Shown: positions 1 through 7,074 of the stretch, one piece after another
Numbering within the stretch: position 1 is the stretch's first letter
Layout: each line of letters opens with the position of its first letter
Virus record (IMG/VR): IMGVR_UViG_3300027969_002404
Coordinates: 1 to 36,602 of that record
Source of the DNA: a virus
Strand: one strand, 5' to 3'
DNA: 36,602 nt
The notes under the pieces: generated by a model
The model's database searches: none
What the model was told of the DNA's origin: nothing
The model's input: only the letters and a program-made list of their open reading frames with translations
Position numbers and translations under genes: made by a program

Positions 1-509
1 GGAAGTACCCCAGTTGTGTACTACAAGGGGAAGGCTCAGTCGGGGAATTTTACTCAGTTGCTGTTACCAAAGGCCATCAACAGGCTGACACTGGTACAAA
101 AATGATTCACATCGGTGCTAATACCCGTAGTAAGATTATCAGCAAAGGTATTAGCTTGGGCAATAGCACAATGACTTATCGTGGACTAGTTCGTATGACA
201 CCTAGTGCTAAGAATGCTAGAAACTATACACAATGTGACAGTTTGATGATTGGCAACAATAGTCGTAGCAATACTGTGCCTTACACAGATTGTAGAAATG
301 ACACAGCACAGATTGAACATGAAGCAACAACGGGTCGTGTCAGTGACGAGGAATTATATTACTTGGCTACACGCGGATTAGATCCTGAGCAGGCAGCCAG
401 TGCCATTGTCAACGGCTTTTGCCGTAGTGTATTAAACACGCTGCCTTTGGAATTTGCGGCAGAAGCAAATAAATTATTATCAGTAACCATGGAAGGAAGC
501 ATAGGATGA
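1..509 (+). CDS. sufB: SufB, Fe-S cluster scaffold subunit (3' part; 5' end outside window)
   Basis: The open frame runs from base 3 to the TGA at 507-509, and the start lies upstream of the window. The translation follows the C-terminal beta-helix and tail of SufB closely ([34 protein letters not shown]). SufB with SufC and SufD forms the cytosolic scaffold on which Fe-S clusters are built. The scaffold cysteine equivalent to E. coli Cys405 is encoded at 234-236, and the His-Glu pair equivalent to His433/Glu434 at 318-323, so the assembly residues are intact. The preceding in-frame bases are also SufB-like, so the methionine codon at 102 is internal and not the start. The stop overlaps the glutaredoxin start (ATGA), placing it first in the visible suf string. 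Confidence 0.95.
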   Translation, partial: KYPSCVLQGEGSVGEFYSVAVTKGHQQADTGTKMIHIGANTRSKIISKGISLGNSTMTYRGLVRMTPSAKNARNYTQCDSLMIGNNSRSNTVPYTDCRNDTAQIEHEATTGRVSDEELYYLATRGLDPEQAASAIVNGFCRSVLNTLPLEFAAEANKLLSVTMEGSIG

Positions 510-811
510 ACTTAGAAGAAATTAAACAATTGGTAGAAACAAACAAGGTAGTACTTTTTATGAAAGGTACACCACAAAGCCCTGGCTGTGGATTTAGTCA
601 TCAAGCGGCACAAATCCTAAAGGCGTCGGGTGTAACAGAATATGAAGTACGTAATGTCCTTGAAGATGATGAACTTAGATCAAATATTAAACAGTTTAGT
701 AACTGGCCCACTATCCCGCAACTATATGTCAAGGGCGAGTTTATCGGAGGCAGCGATATTATGATGGAAATGTATCAAGCTGGCGAACTGGAAGAATTAT
801 TAAATGATTAA
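506..811 (+). CDS. grxD: Monothiol glutaredoxin (Grx4/GrxD type, CGFS)
   Basis: 101 residues, a normal length for a single-domain monothiol glutaredoxin. The active site CGFS is at residues 28-31 after a KGTP motif (20-23), and the cis-proline segment [16 protein letters not shown] with the GSD tail is present. CGFS glutaredoxins bind a [2Fe-2S] cluster between two monomers and glutathione and hand it to A-type carriers or client proteins; they do little thiol reduction. The gene sits between sufB and sufC with 4- and 8-base overlaps, so translational coupling to the scaffold genes is likely. The CGFS site and the position inside a suf operon point to cluster transfer rather than ribonucleotide reductase support. 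Confidence 0.95.
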   Translation: MNLEEIKQLVETNKVVLFMKGTPQSPGCGFSHQAAQILKASGVTEYEVRNVLEDDELRSNIKQFSNWPTIPQLYVKGEFIGGSDIMMEMYQAGELEELLND

Positions 812-1457
812 AGTAAACAATCTATCAGCAAATATTGGCGATAAACATATACTCGACAATATTAGTTTTGTAGTAGAGCCCGGAGAATGTTTGTTGATCA
901 CAGGTCCAAATGGCAGCGGTAAAAGCACATTGTTGCATACTATTATGGGTAGACCAGACATTACTGCTACTGGCAGTATTACCATTCGTAGTGGAGAAAT
1001 AATCAATATGCCCTGTCATGAGCGTAGTCGAGCAGGAGTTTTTATGGCACATCAAAGTCCTCCTGCCATTGACGGTATCAATACTATGACATTGTTTAAA
1101 GAAATACAAAAAGTTCAAAATGTTGCGGGTAGTACCGGTGAATTAATTAAACTTACCAAGTCATTATTCAATTGGATTGGATTGCCCGAGGGCTGGGAAA
1201 AGAGACAGTTCAATAATGGTGCCAGCGGCGGCGAGCGTAAAAAGAATGAACTCACACAGGCTATATATCTACAAGGCAAAACACAAGTCTTACTGTTAGA
1301 TGAACCTGATAGTGGATTAGAACAAAGTAGTCGTCAGAAGATCATTGACTTAATTCAAGAAACTAAAAATAGAAACGGGTGTGTACTTCTAGTCACACAC
1401 GATAAAGAACTACAAGAATTGTATAGTGCTAAGAAATTGGATCTAAGTAATGCGTAA
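804..1457 (+). CDS. sufC: SufC, ABC-type ATPase of the Fe-S scaffold
   Basis: 217 residues. Walker A GPNGSGKST is at 34-42, Q-loop Gln near 84, ABC signature ASGGER near 140-145, Walker B LLLDEP near 163-168 with the SufC-typical DSGLE D-loop, and the switch His in VTHD at 199. All ATPase motifs are intact. SufC hydrolyses ATP to drive conformational change in SufB/SufD during cluster assembly. It is about 30 residues shorter than E. coli SufC (248), so helical-subdomain and C-terminal segments are trimmed. The start overlaps glutaredoxin by 8 bases and the end overlaps the mini-SufD by 8 bases. A transporter ATPase is unlikely because no permease gene is nearby and the flanking genes are all suf. 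Confidence 0.95.
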   Translation: MIKVNNLSANIGDKHILDNISFVVEPGECLLITGPNGSGKSTLLHTIMGRPDITATGSITIRSGEIINMPCHERSRAGVFMAHQSPPAIDGINTMTLFKEIQKVQNVAGSTGELIKLTKSLFNWIGLPEGWEKRQFNNGASGGERKKNELTQAIYLQGKTQVLLLDEPDSGLEQSSRQKIIDLIQETKNRNGCVLLVTHDKELQELYSAKKLDLSNA

Positions 1458-1881
1458 AGTATATTTAGATGCAGAAAGTTTAGATTTAACGTTAGTACCA
1501 ACACGACCTGAATATGAATTTGTATTCATACAAACAGAAGGTAAATGTGCAGTTAACATTAAATTAAAACCTTTTCCAGATACTAAATTTAAAGTAAAGA
1601 TTTATATATATGCTGAAGGTAACAGTGAAGTAGATTGTGTATGTACATTAGATATACCAAAAGATGTTAGTGGCGTAGAAACTGATATTCAAATACGTAG
1701 TTGGCCGTTTGACAAGAGCAAGATTAAAGCTCGTCCCGAAATGTTTATTGCCAATAGCAATATCATTGCCAATCATGGTAATGCTCTAGGTACTTTAAAG
1801 CCAGAAGATAAGTATTATCTTGCCAGCAAAGGTATCACCGATTATAAAGAATTAGTTAAGCAAAGTTTATTAAATGCGTGA
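1450..1881 (+). CDS. sufD: Miniature SufD-like scaffold protein
   Basis: 143 residues with the C-terminal signature of the SufB/SufD family: ARPEMFIANSN (near 96-106), then ANHGNALG containing His109, then LKPEDKYYLASKGI. These match the SufD segment around the functional His360 of E. coli SufD and the following helix. The N-terminal part is beta-rich, as expected for a shortened beta-helix. E. coli SufD has about 423 residues, so most of the N-terminal domain and helix turns are gone. The gene is in the canonical place between sufC and sufS and overlaps both by 8 bases. Assignment as SufD rather than a second SufB rests on position and on the His without a scaffold Cys. A decayed remnant is possible, but the intact frame and overlaps argue for function. 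Confidence 0.75.
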   Translation: MRKVYLDAESLDLTLVPTRPEYEFVFIQTEGKCAVNIKLKPFPDTKFKVKIYIYAEGNSEVDCVCTLDIPKDVSGVETDIQIRSWPFDKSKIKARPEMFIANSNIIANHGNALGTLKPEDKYYLASKGITDYKELVKQSLLNA

Positions 1882-3070
1882 ATATTTTCCATTTTTCAAA
1901 CGTAGACCAGATATAACATATTTGGATTCTGCGGCCACAAGTCAAACATTATATTCAGTTGCTGAAGATCAGCGTGACTTTATGTTTGATCATAAAAGCA
2001 ATGCACATCGTAGCGGCAATAGCATGGGCACTTATGTCGACCAACAATATCAACTAAGCAAAGAACTTATTGGTAAGTGGTTGAACATTAATAAACCCGA
2101 AAAGCGTATTGTTTATAACAGTGGTACAACACAGGGTTTAAATGATGCCGCATCGATGATTATGTCAGCTATGTCATCTGGTGTAGTATTCATTGGTATC
2201 GACAGTCATCATAGTTTAATCTTACCTTGGACGCAGTCAGGTAATGCTAAATGGAAAGTTGTGTTTATTGATTTAGACAGAGACGGTCGCATAGATTTAG
2301 ATGACTTACAAGCAAAGATTAAATTAGAGCCAATGGCGTCTAGTAAAGTCATTGCTGTAAATGCTGTTAGTAATGTATTAGGATTAGTCAATGATTTAGA
2401 TGCTATTAAAAAAATTGCACTAGATATTGCGGCAGTAAGTATCATTGATGCTAGTCAAATTATCAGCAAAAGAAAAATAGATATTAGTGGATTTGACTTT
2501 GTTGCTTGGTCATGGCATAAGGTATACGGACCTATGGGATTAGGATGTTTGCTTATAGATCCTGTTTGGTTAAACTTTGATCCTGTGCGGCCGGGCGGCG
2601 GCAATGTCACTAGCGTAACAACAGATCATGTAACGTGGACAGACAATGCTACTAAATTTGAAAGTGGCACACAAAATTTGTCTGCTATCTGTGCATTACC
2701 TAAACTTGTAGAATGGCTAATGGAACATCAAACTGATATAGAAACTCATGATATTAGTCTTAGTAAAATTATTAACGATCAAGTTTCATTGGCACAATTT
2801 ACACCTACAAGTAAAACAGATTCTGGATTAATTTGTTTAGATCCTGTTGTTGGCAGCGTGGAAGATTATACTATGATGTTAGATGCAAAAAACATTATGA
2901 TTCGCAGTGGTAAACTTTGCGCTGAACCTTTAGTTACTCAATTAAGTAATAACGGATTATTAAGATTAAGTTGGGGTTGTTACACAACCAAACAAGAAAT
3001 AGAATTAGCTTTAGATAGCTTAGGAGAAATACATGCTCGTCTTTCAAGACATGTTCAGCGAACTGTTTGA
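1874..3070 (+). CDS. sufS: SufS, group II cysteine desulfurase
   Basis: 398 residues, close to the 406 of E. coli SufS. It is a fold-type I PLP enzyme that takes sulfur from cysteine as a persulfide. Landmarks are YLDSAATSQ (near 16-24), NSGTTQGLN, the PLP-stacking His in DSHHS, SNVLG, the IIDASQ aspartate, and the PLP lysine K216 in SWHKVYGPMG. The catalytic cysteine is C349 in RSGKLCAEPL, aligned to E. coli Cys364, followed by LRLSWGCYTT. The gene overlaps mini-sufD by 8 bases and sufE by 38 bases, the normal partner order. All catalytic residues are visible, so an active desulfurase is expected. Confidence 0.95.
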   Translation: MREYFPFFKRRPDITYLDSAATSQTLYSVAEDQRDFMFDHKSNAHRSGNSMGTYVDQQYQLSKELIGKWLNINKPEKRIVYNSGTTQGLNDAASMIMSAMSSGVVFIGIDSHHSLILPWTQSGNAKWKVVFIDLDRDGRIDLDDLQAKIKLEPMASSKVIAVNAVSNVLGLVNDLDAIKKIALDIAAVSIIDASQIISKRKIDISGFDFVAWSWHKVYGPMGLGCLLIDPVWLNFDPVRPGGGNVTSVTTDHVTWTDNATKFESGTQNLSAICALPKLVEWLMEHQTDIETHDISLSKIINDQVSLAQFTPTSKTDSGLICLDPVVGSVEDYTMMLDAKNIMIRSGKLCAEPLVTQLSNNGLLRLSWGCYTTKQEIELALDSLGEIHARLSRHVQRTV

Positions 3071-3407
3071 ACTAGAAGACCAATTAGACAAATATGATTG
3101 GATCATTGAATATGGTGCTGTTGCTAAGCCTGTATTTTCTGTGAAGAAAATAGATATTAACTTAGTTCAAGGATGTACCAGTAATTTATGGATTGAAAAA
3201 ATTGAAAGTAATATCTATTGTTACGGTCAAAGTTTAATTGTGCAAGGTATTGCATCGATGATCTGTGATTGGTATAACCAAGCAAGTCAAAAACAGCAAT
3301 TGGAATTTAGTTTAAATACATTAGCTGATATAGGATTAGCCCCGCTACTAAGTATGGGACGACAAAACGGTGTTGCTAATTTAATAGCAAAGATTAAAAC
3401 ATTATGA
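3033..3407 (+). CDS. sufE: SufE, sulfur acceptor/activator of SufS
   Basis: 124 residues with the SufE pattern: a helical start, the VQGCTSNLW loop with the sulfur-accepting Cys48, an IVQGIASMI helix, and a C-terminal LAPLLSMGRQNGVANLIAKI helix matching the family's LSPSRxNGL end. SufE takes the persulfide from SufS and passes it to SufB. The ATG at 3033 has an AGGAG at 3022-3026, six bases upstream, inside the end of sufS, so the 38-base overlap is real and implies coupled translation. A later ATG at 3051 has no comparable ribosome binding site. Confidence 0.92.
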   Translation: MLVFQDMFSELFELEDQLDKYDWIIEYGAVAKPVFSVKKIDINLVQGCTSNLWIEKIESNIYCYGQSLIVQGIASMICDWYNQASQKQQLEFSLNTLADIGLAPLLSMGRQNGVANLIAKIKTL

Positions 3408-3583
3408 ACGAACTTGAGACTTTGTTGAAAACACATGACTGGGGCTATGCAGGATACATTACTCGACTAGCAGTGGATCAAGCCATGCGAGCCAATGCAG
3501 GTACCGAAGCCACTATACTTTGGGAAAAATACTGTCCTTGGAGTGATACTAATGGTGGTTATGTTAACTGGATTAAAAAATGA
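3404..3583 (+). CDS. Small unknown protein in the suf operon (59 aa)
   Basis: A 59-codon frame linked by ATGA overlaps on both sides (3404-3407 with sufE, 3580-3583 with sufT), which is the main evidence that it is translated. The protein starts MNELETLLKTHDWGY and is rich in aromatic residues: WGYAGY, TILWEKYCPW and GGYVNWIKK. It has one cysteine and no membrane segment or recognisable metal motif. I do not recognise the family. Position between SufE and SufT suggests a role linked to cluster assembly, but it may be only a phage orphan. Confidence 0.7.
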   Translation: MNELETLLKTHDWGYAGYITRLAVDQAMRANAGTEATILWEKYCPWSDTNGGYVNWIKK

Positions 3584-3909
3584 ACAAACAAATTGAACAA
3601 GATATTATTGCCGGTTTAAAAACTGTATACGACCCAGAAATTCCAGTGAATATCTATGATTTGGGATTGTTTTATAATATTGATATTGATGATGTTAAAG
3701 TTCATATTATTATGACGTTAACATCGGCATTTTGTCCTAGTGCAGAAGAAATTCCAGCACAGGTGCAGACCGTGGTAGAAAATGCTCTTAAAGAGTTAAA
3801 TACTACGAGAACTACTTCAGTAGAAGTAGTATTTGATCCTCCGTGGACTCCGGATCGAGTCAGCGAAGAGGCAAGATTAGAAATGGGAATGTACGATTAT
3901 GATCAATAA
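3580..3909 (+). CDS. sufT: SufT / MIP18-family (DUF59) Fe-S maturation protein
   Basis: 109 residues forming a single MIP18 domain. The DPEIPVNIYDLGL motif lies at residues 18-30, the hydrophobic strand HIIMTLTSAFCP carries the conserved Cys52, and VEVVFDPPWTPD is the family's C-terminal signature. SufT-type proteins act late in Fe-S maturation, helping transfer clusters to targets; they are not part of the core scaffold. The gene follows the desulfurase pair and precedes the A-type carrier, a plausible transfer module. It overlaps the preceding small gene by ATGA and the next gene by 11 bases. Confidence 0.9.
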   Translation: MNKQIEQDIIAGLKTVYDPEIPVNIYDLGLFYNIDIDDVKVHIIMTLTSAFCPSAEEIPAQVQTVVENALKELNTTRTTSVEVVFDPPWTPDRVSEEARLEMGMYDYDQ

Positions 3910-4288
3910 ATTAATAAATTGGCTTAAAGGCGATAGAGTTGCAAAAAGCGTAGAACTAGAAGTACCTTATAAAGTTGACGCACCAGTGTTAGTAGACCCG
4001 TTGCCAGCAGGCATCGAAGCTGTAATGGTTGCACCAGCTGCCGTAGTACCAGAAGCAGTTGTACCTGTTGCCGCAGTAGAAGTTGCACCAGCTGCCGTAG
4101 TACCAGAAGCAGTTGTACCTGTTGCCGCAGTAGAAGTTGCACCAGTTACAGTTAAAGCAAAATATAAAAAAGCTGACTTGACTGCAATGACCAAAGCTCA
4201 GTTAATGGAACTTGTTACTAAACATGGAGTCGAAGTTAAAGCTCGTAGTACCAAAGAAGAACTAGTAAAAGTATTAGTAAAAGTATGA
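3899..4288 (+). CDS. Ala/Val/Pro repeat protein with C-terminal SAP/Rho-N-like helix pair
   Basis: 129 residues. The N-terminus (MINKLINWLKGDR) is a short amphipathic helix. The middle (about 44-83) is a low-complexity Val-Ala-Pro-Glu linker built from an exact tandem repeat of 18 residues. The C-terminus (about 92-129) reads LTAMTKAQLMELVTKHGVE followed by a Thr-Lys-Glu-Glu-Leu helix, resembling the small helix-extended-loop-helix fold of SAP or Rho N-terminal domains that bind nucleic acid. I do not recognise a specific family. It may be a flexible tether between a membrane- or protein-binding helix and a nucleic-acid-binding end. It overlaps sufT by 11 bases and the A-type carrier by 4. 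Confidence 0.75.
   Translation: MINKLINWLKGDRVAKSVELEVPYKVDAPVLVDPLPAGIEAVMVAPAAVVPEAVVPVAAVEVAPAAVVPEAVVPVAAVEVAPVTVKAKYKKADLTAMTKAQLMELVTKHGVEVKARSTKEELVKVLVKV
4028..4147 (+). repeat. Exact 54-bp in-frame tandem repeat
   Basis: Two identical 54-bp units (4028-4081 and 4082-4135) are followed by a 12-base start of a third unit ending at 4147. Each unit encodes 18 residues of the Val-Ala-Pro-Glu linker in the gene at 3899-4288. Being exact and a multiple of three, it is probably a recent duplication that can change copy number without breaking the frame. Confidence 0.97.
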
Positions 4289-4614
4289 TAGTTCTTACCA
4301 TTACGGAAGAAGCAAAAACGCACATCATTAGTATGTTGGATAAAGCCGACATGCCTGCTGTTCAATTGGCTTTAGAAGAACAAGGATGCAACGGATACAA
4401 ATATACGTGGACTCCTGTTTCTGATGCATATGGTGAAGTAATAGAACTTGACGACTTGCATTCTGTAGTGTATAATAAGTCTATTACACCGCATATCATA
4501 GACAGCATTGTAGAGATTGAAAAATCTGAATTTTATTCTAGATTAGTATTGACCAATCCAAATGTTGCTTATGCATGTGGATGCGGAGAAAGTGTAAACT
4601 TTAAAAATGTCTGA
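4285..4614 (+). CDS. A-type Fe-S carrier (IscA/SufA/ErpA family)
   Basis: 109 residues, the usual size. The three cluster ligands are C35 in GCNGYKY and C98/C100 in ACGCGESVNF, the standard C-x62-64-C-G-C arrangement. The LTITEEAKTHI opening and the LVLTNPN strand also fit the family. A-type proteins receive clusters from the scaffold or CGFS glutaredoxin and deliver them to apo-enzymes. Sequence alone does not let me choose between SufA and ErpA; SufA-like is likely from context. It is coupled to the previous gene by ATGA and overlaps the next by 8 bases. Confidence 0.92.
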   Translation: MIVLTITEEAKTHIISMLDKADMPAVQLALEEQGCNGYKYTWTPVSDAYGEVIELDDLHSVVYNKSITPHIIDSIVEIEKSEFYSRLVLTNPNVAYACGCGESVNFKNV

Positions 4615-4834
4615 TCAAGATCTAAATAAACAGCTAAACGATTTAATAGAACGTGAGCGTGAGATTCTTAAAAAAATGAATGTCGCTAGACGTGCAGGTG
4701 CCAGTGAAGGCATTATTGGTCAAATGATGTTTATGTTAGATGAAGTGCAATTTGCACAACAGGACATTAGAGCTAAACAAGCCTCTGGCACAGGCAAAGA
4801 TAATGACTTTGGTAGTTTTATCAGTATTGGATAA
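4607..4834 (+). CDS. Small helical phage protein of unknown function (75 aa)
   Basis: A 75-residue protein, highly charged and predicted helical: QLNDLIEREREILKKMN, then a Gln/Met-rich segment, ending DFGSFISIG. No domain is recognised. It overlaps the A-type carrier by 8 bases, and its stop shares a base with the next start (TAATG), so it is translated as part of the long operon. No cysteine is present, so it is not an Fe-S protein itself. Confidence 0.75.
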   Translation: MSDQDLNKQLNDLIEREREILKKMNVARRAGASEGIIGQMMFMLDEVQFAQQDIRAKQASGTGKDNDFGSFISIG

Positions 4835-5313
4835 TGTTAGACAACAAGGGTAATATGTACGTTGAAGAAGATGATATCATCGAATTGATGCTGTTAAATA
4901 GACAAGCAAAAATTCTACCACGTAATGTTCAAAGTTTTAAAACGTTTGAAACAACTTGTAAATCATATGGTATTAAAAGTCCATTTGAATTAGATAGTTC
5001 AACGGACGATATAACTTGGAATATGCCCAATGACTATCGTATACTAGATGTTAGGAATTATATTGTTTCTAACAATACATTAAATAAACTACAACTAGCA
5101 AGAGTTGATTTAGAATTAAATGAATTCAATCAAAGAAAATTAGTTGATTTGTTGCGCTTCTTAGTGTATTTTATTGACACAGTCAGGACAAATAACATTG
5201 TTTATGGTGTAGGCAGGGGTAGTAGTATTGCTAGTTATGTATTATACTTACTTAAAGTTCATCGTATAGACAGTTTAAAGTATAATTTAGATATCAAGGA
5301 ATTTTTAAAATGA
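4834..5313 (+). CDS. DnaE-like fragment protein (PolIII alpha palm-entry motif)
   Basis: 159 residues. The C-terminal third contains YGVGRGSSIASYVLYLLKVH followed by RIDSLKYNLDIKEFL. This strongly resembles the bacterial DNA polymerase III alpha (C-family) segment VGxGRGSxAGSLVxYxLxIxxxDPLxYxLxFERFL at the start of the palm. The catalytic aspartates downstream in DnaE, the PHP domain and the fingers are absent, and the upstream 100 residues are not DnaE-like to my eye. It is therefore a standalone protein using one piece of the C-family fold, perhaps nucleotide- or DNA-binding, not a polymerase. Starts by TAATG coupling and ends with a 4-base overlap. Confidence 0.7.
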   Translation: MLDNKGNMYVEEDDIIELMLLNRQAKILPRNVQSFKTFETTCKSYGIKSPFELDSSTDDITWNMPNDYRILDVRNYIVSNNTLNKLQLARVDLELNEFNQRKLVDLLRFLVYFIDTVRTNNIVYGVGRGSSIASYVLYLLKVHRIDSLKYNLDIKEFLK

Positions 5314-5684
5314 GCAATCATAGAACAGCTAGAGGCAGAGAATTTAATATGCAGGGTTTTGTTTCCGACAAAGGAAAAACCACTGCGGTAGGTAATTCAA
5401 ATAGAAATGCTCAAGGTGATTTATTGGGTCGAGGTGGACAGGTTGTAGCAACTGCCAAAGAAGTTACAAATGCAGTTTATAATAATCGACCAGGCAGTAA
5501 AAAAGTAAAACTGGATCCAATGGAGCAAGAAATTGCCCGTAAAGACATTATCGGTGCCGATGGTGTCGGCCGTGTTGAAATAACATATGCAGACGGCAGC
5601 GTAGAGATTCAAACTAAGGAAGGTGCTGTTGCTCCTTCACAACCATTAGATTTTGATTTTAGAGATATAAGCAAGGAACTATAA
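5310..5684 (+). CDS. Phage protein of unknown function (124 aa)
   Basis: 124 residues beginning MSNHRTARGREFNMQGFVSD. The N-terminal half is polar and Gly/Asn-rich, probably disordered. The second half has a basic linker (RPGSKKVKLDPMEQEIARKD) and a short beta-hairpin-like stretch VEITYADGSVEIQTKEG. No domain is recognised. It is ATGA-linked to the DnaE-like gene and TAATG-linked to the GroES-like gene, so the reading frame is secure although the role is unknown. Confidence 0.75.
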   Translation: MSNHRTARGREFNMQGFVSDKGKTTAVGNSNRNAQGDLLGRGGQVVATAKEVTNAVYNNRPGSKKVKLDPMEQEIARKDIIGADGVGRVEITYADGSVEIQTKEGAVAPSQPLDFDFRDISKEL

Positions 5685-6055
5685 TGAAGGTTAGACCATT
5701 ACCAGGTAACATTTTTGCCGTGTTGGAACAAGGCGAACGTGTAACTAAAAGCGGTATCGTACTCAAAGACGATAACGGTAAGATGGAAGGTATTCGCCCA
5801 CGTTGGGGCAGAGTATGGCAAGTCTCTGATGACGTCACAGATGTTAAACCAGAAGATTGGATTTTAGTGGAACACGGTCGTTGGACTATGAGCATTGAGA
5901 TAAAAGATGATGCTGGTGAGATATTTAAATTCCAAAAGATTGATCCCGAATGCATTCTTATGGTATCAGATCACAAACCCGATGACTTGATGTTTGGCGA
6001 AAGTTTTGATGCCAGCAGTCCTGCTCATCGACCCGAAGACTTCGGCGCTAGATAA
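5684..6055 (+). CDS. GroES-like co-chaperonin (gp31-type role)
   Basis: 123 residues with the Cpn10 pattern: MKVRPLPGNIFAVLEQGE (family MKIRPLxDRV), a mobile-loop-like stretch RVTKSGIVLKDDNGKMEG, then WGRVWQVSDD and VKPEDWILVEHGR (family VGDxVLF). GroES-type proteins cap the host GroEL chamber. Phage versions such as T4 gp31 replace host GroES to fold large capsid proteins. The C-terminal about 25 residues after LMVSDHKP are an extension beyond a standard 97-residue GroES. No GroEL gene is seen, so it would work with host GroEL. It is the last gene of the overlapped suf string; 38 bases separate it from the clamp loader. Confidence 0.82.
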   Translation: MKVRPLPGNIFAVLEQGERVTKSGIVLKDDNGKMEGIRPRWGRVWQVSDDVTDVKPEDWILVEHGRWTMSIEIKDDAGEIFKFQKIDPECILMVSDHKPDDLMFGESFDASSPAHRPEDFGAR

Positions 6056-6058
6056 GTC

Positions 6059-6093
6059 TTGACATTCGTCAGGGCTTAGTATATAATAACACT
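6059..6093 (+). promoter_or_regulatory. Consensus sigma70 promoter of the clamp-loader gene
   Basis: TTGACA at 6059-6064, a 17-base spacer, and TATAAT at 6082-6087: both hexamers perfect and spacing optimal. The expected transcription start, seven bases after the last T, is 6094, the A of the ATG. No Shine-Dalgarno sequence precedes the ATG. This looks like a host-polymerase early promoter giving a leaderless mRNA. Confidence 0.9.
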
Positions 6094-7035
6094 ATGACTA
6101 CAACAAATTATCTCTGGGTTGAGAAGTATAGACCCGCCACTATTAAAGACTACGTTTGGATTAATCCCAGTCAAAAACTCATGGTAGAAGGCTGGGTTAA
6201 AGATAAAAACATTCCTCACTTACTGTTAAGTGGACCTCCGGGCACAGGCAAAACTACACTGGCCAAAGTTTTATGTAATGAACTAGAAGTGCAAAAAGCA
6301 GACATTATGTTTATTAATGCCAGCCACGAAACCGGTGTTGATAACCTGCGTGAGAAAGTTAATAACTTTTGTCGCAGTATGAGCTTTGGTGACTTCCGTG
6401 TTATTATTCTAGACGAAGCAGACTATCTAAGTCCCAACGCACAGGGTGTATTGCGTGGTATGTTAGAGCAGTACAGTAATGTGGCAAAGTTTATTTTAAC
6501 TTGTAATATGCCACACAAGGTCATGCCAGCATTGCATAGTCGTTGCCAAGGCTTTAGTTTCAACAACTTAGATGAAACAGACTTTACAGTTAGACTGGGA
6601 CAAATCTTAGCTGATGAAGGCCGAGACTTTGATGTAGACACGTTAACTAATTTTGTTAAAGCAACATATCCGGATCTGCGTAAAGCAATTAACACAGCAC
6701 AACAATACAGCCGCAGTGGTAAGTTAGAAATGCCTGCGGCTGGTCAAGGCACAGATTCTAGTGAATGGAAGTTAGAAGCCATTGCGTTATTTCAAAACGG
6801 CAAAGTTAGACAAGCACGTGAAATGATCTGTAAAAAGATTACGTTGGAAGAATACGAAGAAGTTTATAAGTTCTTGTATCGTAATTTAGCGTTCTGGGGC
6901 GATGATGAAGACACGCAGGACGCAGCCATTATCATCATTAAAGAAGGAATGGTGAATCACAGTTTGTGTGCTGACCCCGAAATCAATTTAAGTGCTACTA
7001 TTGTCAAACTAGACCGTATGCGCCGCGGATTATAA
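6094..7035 (+). CDS. Sliding-clamp loader ATPase subunit (gp44/RFC-small type)
   Basis: 313 residues, an AAA+ protein of the RFC/gp44 class. WVEKYRP is at 8-14 (the RFC box I signature), Walker A GPPGTGKT at 47-54, Walker B LDEAD at 106-110, sensor-1 ILTCNMP near 134-140, and the arginine-finger SRC at 149-151. T4 gp44 forms a complex with gp62 that loads the sliding clamp for replication and, in T4, for late transcription. No gp62 or gp45 homologue is in the window. The gene has its own strong promoter, unlike the overlapped genes upstream, and no ribosome binding site. Confidence 0.93.
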   Translation: MTTTNYLWVEKYRPATIKDYVWINPSQKLMVEGWVKDKNIPHLLLSGPPGTGKTTLAKVLCNELEVQKADIMFINASHETGVDNLREKVNNFCRSMSFGDFRVIILDEADYLSPNAQGVLRGMLEQYSNVAKFILTCNMPHKVMPALHSRCQGFSFNNLDETDFTVRLGQILADEGRDFDVDTLTNFVKATYPDLRKAINTAQQYSRSGKLEMPAAGQGTDSSEWKLEAIALFQNGKVRQAREMICKKITLEEYEEVYKFLYRNLAFWGDDEDTQDAAIIIIKEGMVNHSLCADPEINLSATIVKLDRMRRGL

Positions 7036-7074
7036 AGTAAAGTGGACTACCCCAAGTTAACTATTACTTACAAT

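Noticed and set aside
4619-4630. TAAATA inside the gene at 4607 as a promoter
   Set aside because: It lies in codons of an overlapped operon with no start nearby at the expected distance; AT-rich coding DNA will contain some matches by chance.
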